A stretch of 10,713 nucleotides of DNA. Source: Leptotrichiaceae bacterium. Lineage in GTDB: Bacteria; Fusobacteriota; Fusobacteriia; Fusobacteriales; Leptotrichiaceae. The notes beneath the pieces are model-generated. The model did not search any database. It was not told where the DNA came from and saw only the letters and a list, made by a program, of their open reading frames with translations. Positions 1 to 6,580 of this stretch are shown one piece after another. Positions within the stretch are counted from its first letter, which is position 1, and each line of letters begins with the position of its first letter. The stretch lies in the NCBI GenBank assembly GCA_030532815.1, contig JAUNKI010000063.1:1-10713 (forward strand), written 5' to 3'. The position numbers and the translations under genes are program-made.

Positions 1-3000
1 CAAGTTTTGCAGGTGCCGTCAATGAACCTGTTCCAGATATTGTCTTACCTGCTTCTACTGTTATACTTGATGACGAAAACTCTGAATTCAGATACACGTC
101 TACAGGATCATCAAGGTTTGAGTCCCCGTTTAAAATCAGGTGAACTCTTGTAGCTTTTGTTCTTATGTAATTTCCTGAATTTGCATTTATAAAAATACCT
201 GGAGCTATTTCGGCTCCTTTTAACAATCCGCTTCCTAATCCTCCTGTCAGATACTGTGTCGTGCTTAAAGGAGTATTCCCACCTGTTCCTTCTATTACCG
301 ACAGAACTGCATCATCTTCCAGAGTAAGATCTATTCTTCCGTTAGTCGAATTTTCCCTTATATTGTTCAATGTATTTTCTTTCAGGTAAAAGGCGACTCC
401 GCCTTTTCTGATTGTCGCACTGTTATTTCCGTTTAATTTTAACTGAGAATAATCAGTTATCCCTGAAGTGTCTTTAAAACCTATTCCATAAAATAACAGA
501 GCATTTTCCTTTACTTCCATATTTGTCATATTATTTAATTCTATATCGGAACCTCCATTGGCAAAAATACCTACACTTCCGGCTCCGTCTACTTTAAGTG
601 TTCCGTTATTTAAAGAAGTAGTTGCAAGTTTTGAATATCCTGTAATATTTCCGAAAGCATCATATATCGGAATTCCTGCAGAATAAATACCTACATTTTC
701 AATTCCCGAAGTTGAAATTGAACCTCCCGTCATTCGGTAAGTTCTTCCGTTATTGTATACACCTATGGAATTATCTCCCGTTACTGTTATATTACTGTTA
801 TTACTTGATCCCGAACTTTCTTTTGTAGCCGCTCCCCTTGTTCCGGTTCCGTCTATAACCAATGCTAACGAGTTTTTAGTATTCAGTGTAATATCGGCAT
901 TATTTTCTATTTCCGCACCGTTATACGCCATCAATCCGATCATATTGTATCCTGTATTTGCTGCTGTCCCTATTGTTATGGGCATACTGTTTTTAACTTT
1001 TACAGGTTTTGACGGATCCAGATTCAGACTGGCTGATGCTCCTGCCGTTACACTGTTTTTCGTTCCATTTCCGAGCATTACTATATTAAACATATCATTA
1101 CCTGAAGCATCTCTGTTTCTATTTTCCATTTCTGTTACTGTAAAATTGTTCTTTGCCAAATCCATTCCGTATTTATCCGTTCTGAACAATACTCCGCCTT
1201 TAGCATCCTTACTGAAATCAATTTTTTCAACATGGGAGTCCGTTATTACAAAATCATTTTTTGCTCTTGACAATCCATTTCCATAATATTTAGTTCCTTC
1301 CATATAATCGGACTTTTTAAGGATACCTATATTTTCAGTTCCGTTTACAAGTATATTAAGCTTATAAATATTTCCGATAGGATCCGTATCCGGTCTCGCC
1401 GTAAGATAAGGCTTGCTTCCGTCAACAGGCTGTGCAGTCAGTTCTCCCGCCTGATATTTACGGACTCTTTCCGACCCCGTAATTATTTTGGATATGGAAG
1501 TTCCCACATTATGACTTCCATTTACATTTATATTTCCTCCCGTACCGTCTATTACAGTTTCATCATAATAAACATGTGAATTAGTATAACTTATAAATAT
1601 ATTCGGCACTCTGAGTCCGTAACTTCCCTGTATTCCCGGAATATGTGCAGGATCTTCGCTGTTGATTTCTATATTTCCGACTCTCGCATATACATTCAGG
1701 GATCCTTTATTATTATATGAAGGATTTCCTGTAGGCAGTTTTGCCTGGGAAGCAGTCGGATTCAGATTACGTTTGTAATTAGTCAAATCATCTGTAAAAG
1801 TATACTGAGCAAAATCCATTCCGATACTATCTATAGCATTTACAATTATTTTTCCTCTATTTTCAAGAGTAGATTCCCAAGGAGCCTGTCTCCTCGTTCC
1901 CCAGTTTACATCTGTAACGCCTGTATTATCTGCAGAAGTTCCGCTTAAATACCAACCTAAAGGACTGTCGGAATTTGCATTTGCATTAAATCCGGGTACG
2001 GTATTTGGAGTTACATGTCTGAAATCACTGTAATCTTCAATCATGGCAGTCATACCTACTAAGTTTGTAGCCAGCTTGGAACCGTCTTTCGCACTTTCTT
2101 TTGACAAAATCATCGTTCCGTTATTTATAGCTCTTGCTCCTATTGAACCGTAAGCCTGATGCTCTATCCCGATAGTCATATGAGGTTTATTGTTATATCT
2201 TCTTGTTCCTCTGACATCTACTATCGGATCGCCGTATCCGTCTCTTCCGTATATTGTCACATCTCCGTTTAAATTAAATTCCGTCGTTTTATCAACTCTT
2301 CCGTAGGCATGGTTTACACTTATGACTCTTACCGTATTGGTGGAACGAAGTCCCGATGAATCAGAAGTTGCTGGACTTAATGTATTATTTCTGAATTCTA
2401 TATTTCCGTCTATTTTAAAAGAATCCGTCAGTACATTTACGAGAGTTTGTGGAGAATTTGCAGGTTTCCCTACAAGGTAAGGTTCATTAAAAACACCTAT
2501 CCCGTTCCCTGTCTTAGTAACTTCAACTGTACGGGGAGGATTTAATCTTTGAAGCGAGTCATTTTTCCCTGAAAATTCAAACCCTCCTTCTCTGTAGTAG
2601 TTTTCTTCGTCAACTCTTATTTTTAATACAGGATCCGTTATTTTTACATCTCCGTTACTTATAATGTAATTAAAATGCTTATCCACTCCCACAGGATCTC
2701 CCTGTGCAAACCCTGATGATACTTCGTTAAGAGCAGGAGGTTCAAATATATTGGGTTCAACTTTACCTACTACAACTTCTTTAAATGTTACTGTCGTAAC
2801 ATCAGGAATTGTAAATTTCACATTGGGATTTACTACTACAGGATTAATATTCAGATTAGGTATCGGCGGAGTAATTATACTTATAACAGGCTCAACTATA
2901 AAAGGAACTCCTGCGTCTTTTACATTCTTAGTTGTAACAAGCCCGTAATTAAGACCGTTTCTCTTATTACTCAAAGAAGAGGAAGGATCCGTACTCAGCT

Positions 3001-3484
3001 GTAGTCTGTCATAAGCTACGCTGTCAGGCGACACATTTCTTTCCCACCATTCTCCTCTTTTAAATACACCTTCATAAGGATATTTTTCAGCTTTATCTCC
3101 TCTGCCTTTATATGTCCCTCTCCAGTTACCGTAAAAATAGTTCATTCCGAACTGCCACGAGCTCCATGGAGATTTTACTACCTGATCTCCCTGTTCCATT
3201 AACTGAATTAATTCAAGATTAGCATTTTTTAACAATTTATTGTTTTCCCTTTTTGCCTGTTTAAACGCTGTATTCATATCTTTTATTGATATATTCAGTT
3301 CTTTTCTTGTCCTGTTTATTTCATTTTCAGTATTCTTAATTTCATGCGATACGAGACCTTCTGAAAATGCTGCCGTTCCCGTTAATAAAAAACTTAACAA
3401 TAAAGCTTTAGTATATTTTACATCTTTACATCTTTTCGCTAATGCTCTCAAGTCTTTTTCCATTTTTTTCAAAATGTTTCTCAT
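1..3484 (-). CDS. Giant fusobacterial autotransporter adhesin, N-terminal 1161 codons (3' end outside window)
   Basis: Type V secreted surface protein; only the N-terminal part is visible and the frame is open to the window edge. The start at 3484 follows GGGAG about 11 nt upstream; the ATG at 3463 is an in-frame alternative. Residues 9-18 (EKDLRALAKR) and 22-41, a hydrophobic stretch ending AAFS, form the extended signal region of the fusobacterial autotransporter-associated N-terminal domain, with likely cleavage near residue 41. Residues 45-100 are charged and helical, probably coiled coil. Residues 105-131 carry the SPWSSWQFGMNYFYG / WRGTYKGRGDK block I know from Leptotrichia homologues. 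A proline- and valine-rich linker covers about 188-260. The rest is an Asn/Gly/Thr/Ser-rich passenger of beta-helix type, with recurring V-I-D/E-G-T-G motifs starting at residues 644, 876 and 1063 and repeated N-x-G-I-Y/F motifs. The C-terminal barrel must lie left of position 1. The ligand cannot be inferred. Confidence 0.9.
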   Translation of the reverse strand, partial: MRNILKKMEKDLRALAKRCKDVKYTKALLLSFLLTGTAAFSEGLVSHEIKNTENEINRTRKELNISIKDMNTAFKQAKRENNKLLKNANLELIQLMEQGDQVVKSPWSSWQFGMNYFYGNWRGTYKGRGDKAEKYPYEGVFKRGEWWERNVSPDSVAYDRLQLSTDPSSSLSNKRNGLNYGLVTTKNVKDAGVPFIVEPVISIITPPIPNLNINPVVVNPNVKFTIPDVTTVTFKEVVVGKVEPNIFEPPALNEVSSGFAQGDPVGVDKHFNYIISNGDVKITDPVLKIRVDEENYYREGGFEFSGKNDSLQRLNPPRTVEVTKTGNGIGVFNEPYLVGKPANSPQTLVNVLTDSFKIDGNIEFRNNTLSPATSDSSGLRSTNTVRVISVNHAYGRVDKTTEFNLNGDVTIYGRDGYGDPIVDVRGTRRYNNKPHMTIGIEHQAYGSIGARAINNGTMILSKESAKDGSKLATNLVGMTAMIEDYSDFRHVTPNTVPGFNANANSDSPLGWYLSGTSADNTGVTDVNWGTRRQAPWESTLENRGKIIVNAIDSIGMDFAQYTFTDDLTNYKRNLNPTASQAKLPTGNPSYNNKGSLNVYARVGNIEINSEDPAHIPGIQGSYGLRVPNIFISYTNSHVYYDETVIDGTGGNINVNGSHNVGTSISKIITGSERVRKYQAGELTAQPVDGSKPYLTARPDTDPIGNIYKLNILVNGTENIGILKKSDYMEGTKYYGNGLSRAKNDFVITDSHVEKIDFSKDAKGGVLFRTDKYGMDLAKNNFTVTEMENRNRDASGNDMFNIVMLGNGTKNSVTAGASASLNLDPSKPVKVKNSMPITIGTAANTGYNMIGLMAYNGAEIENNADITLNTKNSLALVIDGTGTRGAATKESSGSSNNSNITVTGDNSIGVYNNGRTYRMTGGSISTSGIENVGIYSAGIPIYDAFGNITGYSKLATTSLNNGTLKVDGAGSVGIFANGGSDIELNNMTNMEVKENALLFYGIGFKDTSGITDYSQLKLNGNNSATIRKGGVAFYLKENTLNNIRENSTNGRIDLTLEDDAVLSVIEGTGGNTPLSTTQYLTGGLGSGLLKGAEIAPGIFINANSGNYIRTKATRVHLILNGDSNLDDPVDVYLNSEFSSSSITVEAGKTISGTGSLTAPAKL

Positions 3485-3577
3485 TTCTCTATCTTCTCCC
3501 TTTTTTTATATTAAATTATTTTTTATATTTTAAATATGATTTTATTGTCTTTTCTATAAAATTCCTTGAATTTTCTC

Positions 3578-3606
3578 ATTATACATAATATTCTATTATT
3601 TTTAAA
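3578..3606 (-). promoter_or_regulatory. Candidate proximal promoter of the autotransporter gene
   Basis: On the minus strand, TTTAAA (3601-3606) and TATAAT (3578-3583) are separated by exactly 17 nt. The -10 is perfect and the -35 matches TTGACA at four of six positions. It would give a leader of about 85 nt. In DNA this AT-rich a chance match is possible. Confidence 0.45.
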
Positions 3607-3649
3607 AAAATACTTCTTCACCTCCTATTTTTTTGAAATTTGATTTCAT
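3602..3649 (-). other. Possible leader micro-ORF with an orphan Shine-Dalgarno sequence upstream of the autotransporter
   Basis: A 15-codon frame, MKSNFKKIGGEEVFF, starts at 3649 and stops at 3602, between the two candidate promoters. It has no good ribosome binding site of its own. Inside it lies a near-perfect Shine-Dalgarno sequence, AGGAGGTGA (minus strand, about 3617-3625), with no ATG, GTG or TTG at a usable distance downstream. Its ATG sits in the inverted repeat TGAAAT-N3-ATTTCA (3634-3648). I do not claim it is translated. Confidence 0.25.
3634..3648. repeat. Perfect short inverted repeat TGAAAT-N3-ATTTCA in the autotransporter leader
   Basis: Two 6-bp arms flank a 3-bp centre, about 30 nt downstream of the expected start of the distal promoter. 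It could be an operator for a dimeric repressor or a small RNA hairpin. I recognise no known regulator site. Confidence 0.4.
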
Positions 3650-3681
3650 TATAAATTACTTATTTTTTCCTTATCGAAGTA

Positions 3682-3710
3682 ATTATATCAAATAAACATA
3701 ATAAAAACAA
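3682..3710 (-). promoter_or_regulatory. Candidate distal promoter of the autotransporter gene (extended -10)
   Basis: On the minus strand TTGTTT (3705-3710) is followed after exactly 17 nt by TATAAT (3682-3687). The -10 is preceded by TGA, giving the extended TGnTATAAT form. This is the best sigma-70-type match upstream of the autotransporter and would produce a leader of about 190 nt. Confidence 0.6.
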
Positions 3711-3719
3711 TTATTTTTT

Positions 3720-4033
3720 AAGTTTTTTCTTATTTTCGGATATTCATTTTTTAAACCTTTTCATATACAAAAGCCCGATATTAAAGCCCATTTTTTAAAT
3801 AATAAGCCGAAACAGTCAAAAAATTAATTTTTTTTAATTAATAATTTATTCTGTTTCAAATTTTGTAAAAAGAATTTTTACAATTATTTCTGTTTTCAAA
3901 TTCATTATTTTAACTCTCCCTAAATTATATAAAAATTAGCTCTACTTTTTATTTTACTATTTTTCAATTATATTTTAATGGATTCGGTAGACGGCAATAA
4001 TAATTTTAACTTGTATGAAATAAGAAAACGGAA
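3720..4033. other. Gene-free AT-rich stretch with small inverted repeats
   Basis: No plausible coding frame is seen on either strand. The stretch holds a 49-bp inverted repeat with GAAACAG/CTGTTTC ends (3809-3857, listed separately) and a perfect 9-bp hairpin, TTGTAAAAA-GAA-TTTTTACAA (3863-3883). Two near-identical direct copies of CTGTTT(T)CAAATT, near 3851 and 3890, flank the hairpin. Confidence 0.6.
3809..3857. repeat. Small palindromic element with GAAACAG/CTGTTTC ends
   Basis: GAAACAG (3809-3815) is the exact reverse complement of CTGTTTC (3851-3857). Nested inside is a second perfect pair, ATTAATT (3823-3829) and AATTAAT (3836-3842), around a T6 loop. The CTGTTTC end resembles the end of the larger repeat starting near 4116, so it may be an internally deleted relative. 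That link is inference. Confidence 0.4.
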
Positions 4034-4114
4034 TTTGTTTTATAAAATAGGAGAATACATATGATTATATTTTCTATTTTTTTATAAAATTTAGTAAAAA
4101 TACGTAATATTTAC
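4034..4114. repeat. Degenerate partial copy of the roughly 150-bp palindromic repeat family
   Basis: The stretch starts with a TTTGTTTTATAA end and contains TATATTTTCTATTTTT followed by TATAAAAT and AGTAAAAAT. This parallels the core of the repeats at 4116-4269 and 7722-7873. It breaks off where the next copy begins. Similarity is moderate and was read by eye in low-complexity sequence. Confidence 0.35.
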
Positions 4115-4115
4115 A

Positions 4116-4269
4116 GGAACTGTTTCATAAAGTATAAAAATATATACAGTCATAAGTTTATATATTTTTCTATTTTTATAAAATCAATAAAAATATTATC
4201 TTTTAGTTTTTTAAAATATATAAATAATTATAATTAGAAAGTCATTTTTAATCTAATAAGACAGTCTTT
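4116..4269. repeat. Full-length copy of a MITE-like palindromic repeat, opposite orientation to the 7722 copy
   Basis: The core at 4157-4186 (30 bp) is identical to the reverse complement of 7802-7831, and similarity continues for about 35 bp beyond with only a few mismatches. Ends are imperfect inverted repeats (ACTGTTTCATAA at the left, matched with three differences by ACTGTCTTATTA read on the minus strand at the right). It encodes nothing. Size, paired ends and lack of coding capacity fit a non-autonomous miniature element. It lies beyond the terminator of the cupin gene. Confidence 0.65.
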
Positions 4270-4361
4270 ACAAAACTCTCTCTATTCTTATCATATGATA
4301 TGAAAAATGAAAAAAATATCTCCGATAATAAGTAGCAGCAAATTTCGGGAAAAATATGCAC

Positions 4362-4400
4362 AAAAAAATGACGGAAAAAAATGCATATTTTTTTACCGCC
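4362..4400 (-). terminator. AT-rich rho-independent terminator of the HAD-cupin unit
   Basis: About 40 nt after the cupin stop the minus strand folds into a stem of CGG plus a 7-bp A/T arm (4372-4381 with 4388-4398, one bulged base) around TGCATA. A seven-T tract (4362-4368) follows closely. A-tracts on both sides could allow weak bidirectional activity. Confidence 0.6.
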
Positions 4401-4440
4401 ACATTCATTTCTAAGAGTTTCTTTACTGACAAATTAAAAT

Positions 4441-4722
4441 TTATTTTTTTACAAGAGTAATATTTATTTCAGAAGCTTCCAATGCATTTCCTTTTATAAA
4501 ATTCACACCGTCAAACTGCAATATATCTCCCGGCACAAGAATATGTTTTTCCGTGTCATTTAAAAATATTTCCATTTTCCCTTTTAAAACTGAAAATACT
4601 ATTTTCTCTTTTTCATGATTATGTGAAGGAATTGCTTCCCCTTCCTTTAAAATTTTCTTGACTACTTTAAAATTATTCCCGCTGAATAACATTCCCTGTT
4701 CATTTTTTACTGTTCCGAACAT
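4441..4722 (-). CDS. Small single-domain cupin protein
   Basis: A 93-aa protein forming one small beta-barrel cupin, presumably cytosolic since it has no signal or membrane segment. Motif 1 is G28-x5-H34-N-H36, ending at G48, so the two metal-ligand histidines are present. The usual glutamate position is isoleucine (I41), with E37 and E39 nearby. Motif 2 keeps P64-G65-D66, but the expected histidine is missing (D71-G-V-N74). Metal binding may therefore be altered or lost. The start at 4722 follows a strong AGAGGTGAT site. It begins 38 nt after the HAD phosphatase stop on the same strand, so the two are probably co-transcribed. The family includes sugar-binding, isomerase-like and stress proteins; no substrate can be assigned. 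A role linked to the phosphatase is inference. Confidence 0.8.
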   Translation of the reverse strand: MFGTVKNEQGMLFSGNNFKVVKKILKEGEAIPSHNHEKEKIVFSVLKGKMEIFLNDTEKHILVPGDILQFDGVNFIKGNALEASEINITLVKK

Positions 4723-4760
4723 TTATATCACCTCTTTATTTTTTAATTTTCAGAAAAATA

Positions 4761-5576
4761 TTAATTTTCTATTTCCAAATTATACAGTTCTGCCAATTTA
4801 TTTGCAACTCCGTTTCTGGAATTGCTTGAAACAATTTCCAACTTAGGCAGTGCCGCCTTTAATGTATAATGGGCATTTTTCATAATATATCCCTTTTTGA
4901 CTGATTTCAGCATTTCATAATCGTTAAATCCGTCTCCGAACGCCACTATATCTTCAAATGAAAATCCTTCAATTTCTCCAAGCTTTTTTATAGCATTTGC
5001 CTTGGTTACACCGATATCGAATATTTCAAGACATTCAGGATGTGTAAATGCTATATTTACTTCTCCGTTAGTCTTATCAAGTATTATTTTTTCAAGTTTC
5101 AACAAAGATTTATGAGGTCCTATATAAAATATTTTAGTAACGTCCTTTTTTTTCGCTTCTTCCTTTGTTATTACTTCATAAGTATATTCAGGCTCATCTT
5201 CAAAAGGATTTATCTTTCTTTCCTTGTCAGTCAGAAACCATCTGTTTTCACTGTAAATATTTATATGTATCAGATCGGACACTGACAGATAATCTATATC
5301 CAAAATTATATCTCTATACTTTTCATCAAGATTGTTCCTGTATATTTCCTTTCCTCCTGCATCATTTATAACAGCTCCGTTTGCTGAAATCAGAGGTATC
5401 TCTATACCAATGGATTTCATTATATTTTTAGCATCAGGATAAGCTCTTCCTGTAGCTATATAAAATTTTACTCCTTTTTCTATTAACTTTCTAATAATTT
5501 TTTTTGAAATTTCGGACACTTCCTGATCTGAATTCAGTAATGTACCATCCAAGTCACTTACTACAACATTGTACAT
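4761..5576 (-). CDS. Cof-type HAD-IIB family phosphatase
   Basis: A 271-aa cytosolic Mg2+-dependent phosphatase of the haloacid dehalogenase superfamily, Cof/YidA-like subfamily IIB. All catalytic motifs are visible: motif I DLDGT with nucleophile D8 and acid/base D10; motif II around T42 in IATGR; the lysine K192 in GVTKANAIKKL; and motif IV GDGFND with D215 and D219. Residues of about 85-190 form the type C2 cap that selects substrate. Relatives dephosphorylate sugar phosphates, FMN or pyridoxal phosphate, and sequence alone does not choose among these. The start at 5576 gives the usual MYNVVVSDLDGTLL opening and follows AGGAGG 12 nt upstream. A longer TTG-initiated frame from 5630 would run through the -10 box of the promoter and is rejected. 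It heads the unit with the downstream cupin. Confidence 0.92.
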   Translation of the reverse strand: MYNVVVSDLDGTLLNSDQEVSEISKKIIRKLIEKGVKFYIATGRAYPDAKNIMKSIGIEIPLISANGAVINDAGGKEIYRNNLDEKYRDIILDIDYLSVSDLIHINIYSENRWFLTDKERKINPFEDEPEYTYEVITKEEAKKKDVTKIFYIGPHKSLLKLEKIILDKTNGEVNIAFTHPECLEIFDIGVTKANAIKKLGEIEGFSFEDIVAFGDGFNDYEMLKSVKKGYIMKNAHYTLKAALPKLEIVSSNSRNGVANKLAELYNLEIEN

Positions 5577-5618
5577 AAATCTATATTTCCTCCTATTAAA
5601 ATTATTTAATGTGAATTT

Positions 5619-5627
5619 ATTATACCA
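5619..5627 (-). promoter_or_regulatory. Extended -10 promoter of the HAD-cupin unit
   Basis: On the minus strand TGG is followed directly by TATAAT (5619-5624), the extended TGnTATAAT form, 42 nt upstream of the HAD start codon. No good -35 lies 17 nt upstream (TAAAAA), which extended -10 promoters tolerate. Confidence 0.6.
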
Positions 5628-5717
5628 CAATATTTCATATTTTTTTATACCGAAATGAAAAGATTATATATATTTTATTCTAACGGGCATATAAGCCTTT
5701 GAGTGTAAACTTCCTCT

Positions 5718-5750
5718 AAAGATAAAACAGGAGTCTGTTGTTTTATCTTT
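5718..5750. promoter_or_regulatory. Perfect 11-bp inverted repeat between the divergent HAD and outer-membrane protein genes
   Basis: AAAGATAAAAC (5718-5728) and GTTTTATCTTT (5740-5750) are perfect complements separated by 11 nt. The right arm runs into TATAAT (5750-5755), which has no convincing -35. An alternative weak promoter, TTGAGT (5699-5704) with GATAAA (5721-5726), would overlap the left arm. The position suggests an operator or a 5' leader hairpin for the gene at 5806. No coding gene lies upstream on either strand for it to terminate. Confidence 0.45.
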
Positions 5751-5805
5751 ATAATATAAAAAATTTACAATATTTTGTTATTAAACGACAAAGAAAGGTG
5801 GAAAA

Positions 5806-6336
5806 ATGAAAAAAGCATTGACAGGACTGTTCTTAGTCTTAGGAACTGCTTCTTTTGCAAATAGTAAAATCGAACTTAAAGGAGCTTGGGACTTAGGAGG
5901 AAAATATCATTTTGAAAAATCTTCAACGAAAGCGAAAGGAAATGCGGGAGAAATAGGAGCCGAATATAGACATGAAGTTATTCCTGGACTTGAATTGGGA
6001 GGAGGCTCAGCATTCCAGTTCCACAAAAAACTAAAACATAATAAAGGTTCTTTATACAATTCAGTTCCTATATACGCAACTGCAAAATACAACTTTGATA
6101 CTGATTCAAATATAAAACCTTATGTAAAAGGGGATCTTGGATATTCCATAAATACCAATAATGCAAAAGACGGTTTATACTACGGTGTAGGAGGAGGAGT
6201 TAAATTCAACAATTTCAACGTTGATGTTATGTTCAAAGAAAACAAAGGAAAATACAGCGTAGGAAAAACTGATTACAAAGCTGATTATAGAAGAGTTTCT
6301 CTCGGTGTAGGTTATGATTTTAATTTAGGTTATTAA
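5806..6336 (+). CDS. Small outer-membrane beta-barrel protein
   Basis: A 176-aa precursor. Residues 1-18 (MKKALTGLFLVLGTASFA) are a typical Sec signal peptide with an A-x-A-like end, leaving about 158 residues. The mature part is an alternation of short beta strands, for example around residues 21-34, 48-56, 61-70, 85-95, 104-113, 122-131, 133-140 and 162-172, with glycine and aromatic residues typical of an eight-stranded barrel. It ends in aromatic Tyr (YDFNLGY), as the outer-membrane assembly signal requires. Size and pattern fit the OmpW/OmpA-like small barrel group; no specific family is asserted. A strong GAAAGGTGG site lies 4 nt before the ATG. It is a single-gene unit with its own terminator. 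It may be a structural or small-solute porin or a lipid-binding barrel; the sequence does not say which. Confidence 0.85.
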   Translation: MKKALTGLFLVLGTASFANSKIELKGAWDLGGKYHFEKSSTKAKGNAGEIGAEYRHEVIPGLELGGGSAFQFHKKLKHNKGSLYNSVPIYATAKYNFDTDSNIKPYVKGDLGYSINTNNAKDGLYYGVGGGVKFNNFNVDVMFKENKGKYSVGKTDYKADYRRVSLGVGYDFNLGY

Positions 6337-6390
6337 TAAATTAAAATAGTCTCCATTAAGCTTATAAAATACAATTGAATAATTTATAAA

Positions 6391-6417
6391 CTCCGGAGAG
6401 AAATTCTCCGGTTTTTT
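6391..6417 (+). terminator. Rho-independent terminator of the outer-membrane protein gene
   Basis: CCGGAGA (6393-6399) pairs perfectly with TCTCCGG (6405-6411) around the five-base loop GAAAT, followed directly by T6 (6412-6417). It lies 57 nt past the stop codon and is the clearest terminator in the window. Confidence 0.92.
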
Positions 6418-6426
6418 AATAATTTT

Positions 6427-6456
6427 TATACAATTTACATTGCGTTATGTTATAAT
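6427..6456 (+). promoter_or_regulatory. Promoter of the DUF7916-family gene (extended -10)
   Basis: TATACA (6427-6432), 18 nt, then TATAAT (6451-6456), preceded by TGT to form an extended -10. It starts just after the upstream terminator and would give a leader of about 118 nt before the start at 6581. The leader contains a near-perfect 13-bp palindrome, TATTTG-T-CAAATA (6518-6530), that might be an operator. Confidence 0.6.
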
Positions 6457-6580
6457 AATTTTACATTAAATTTAAAACAGTACAATGAAACATATTTAAA
6501 ATCCGGCCGAAATATAATATTTGTCAAATAAGTCCGTCTAATTTTAAATTAATTTCACTGTAACGGAAAGGTTGATTAAA

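Noticed and set aside
753..1286. 177-aa open frame on the plus strand inside the autotransporter gene
   Set aside because: Antisense to a continuous, well-supported coding frame; no ribosome binding site, and composition typical of a shadow frame. The same applies to the small plus-strand frames at 2751-2948 and 3240-3533.
4289..4300. 12-bp palindrome TATCATATGATA as an operator
   Set aside because: Perfect but made almost wholly of A/T, not near a start codon on either strand, and likely by chance at this base composition.
5577..5630. Longer N-terminus of the HAD phosphatase from a TTG at 5630
   Set aside because: The extension would include the TGGTATAAT promoter box and the AGGAGG ribosome site; the ATG at 5576 gives the normal family start.
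6572..6580. TTG start three codons upstream of the DUF7916-family ATG
   Set aside because: It directly abuts the AAAGG ribosome site, while the ATG at 6581 is correctly spaced and gives the usual family opening.
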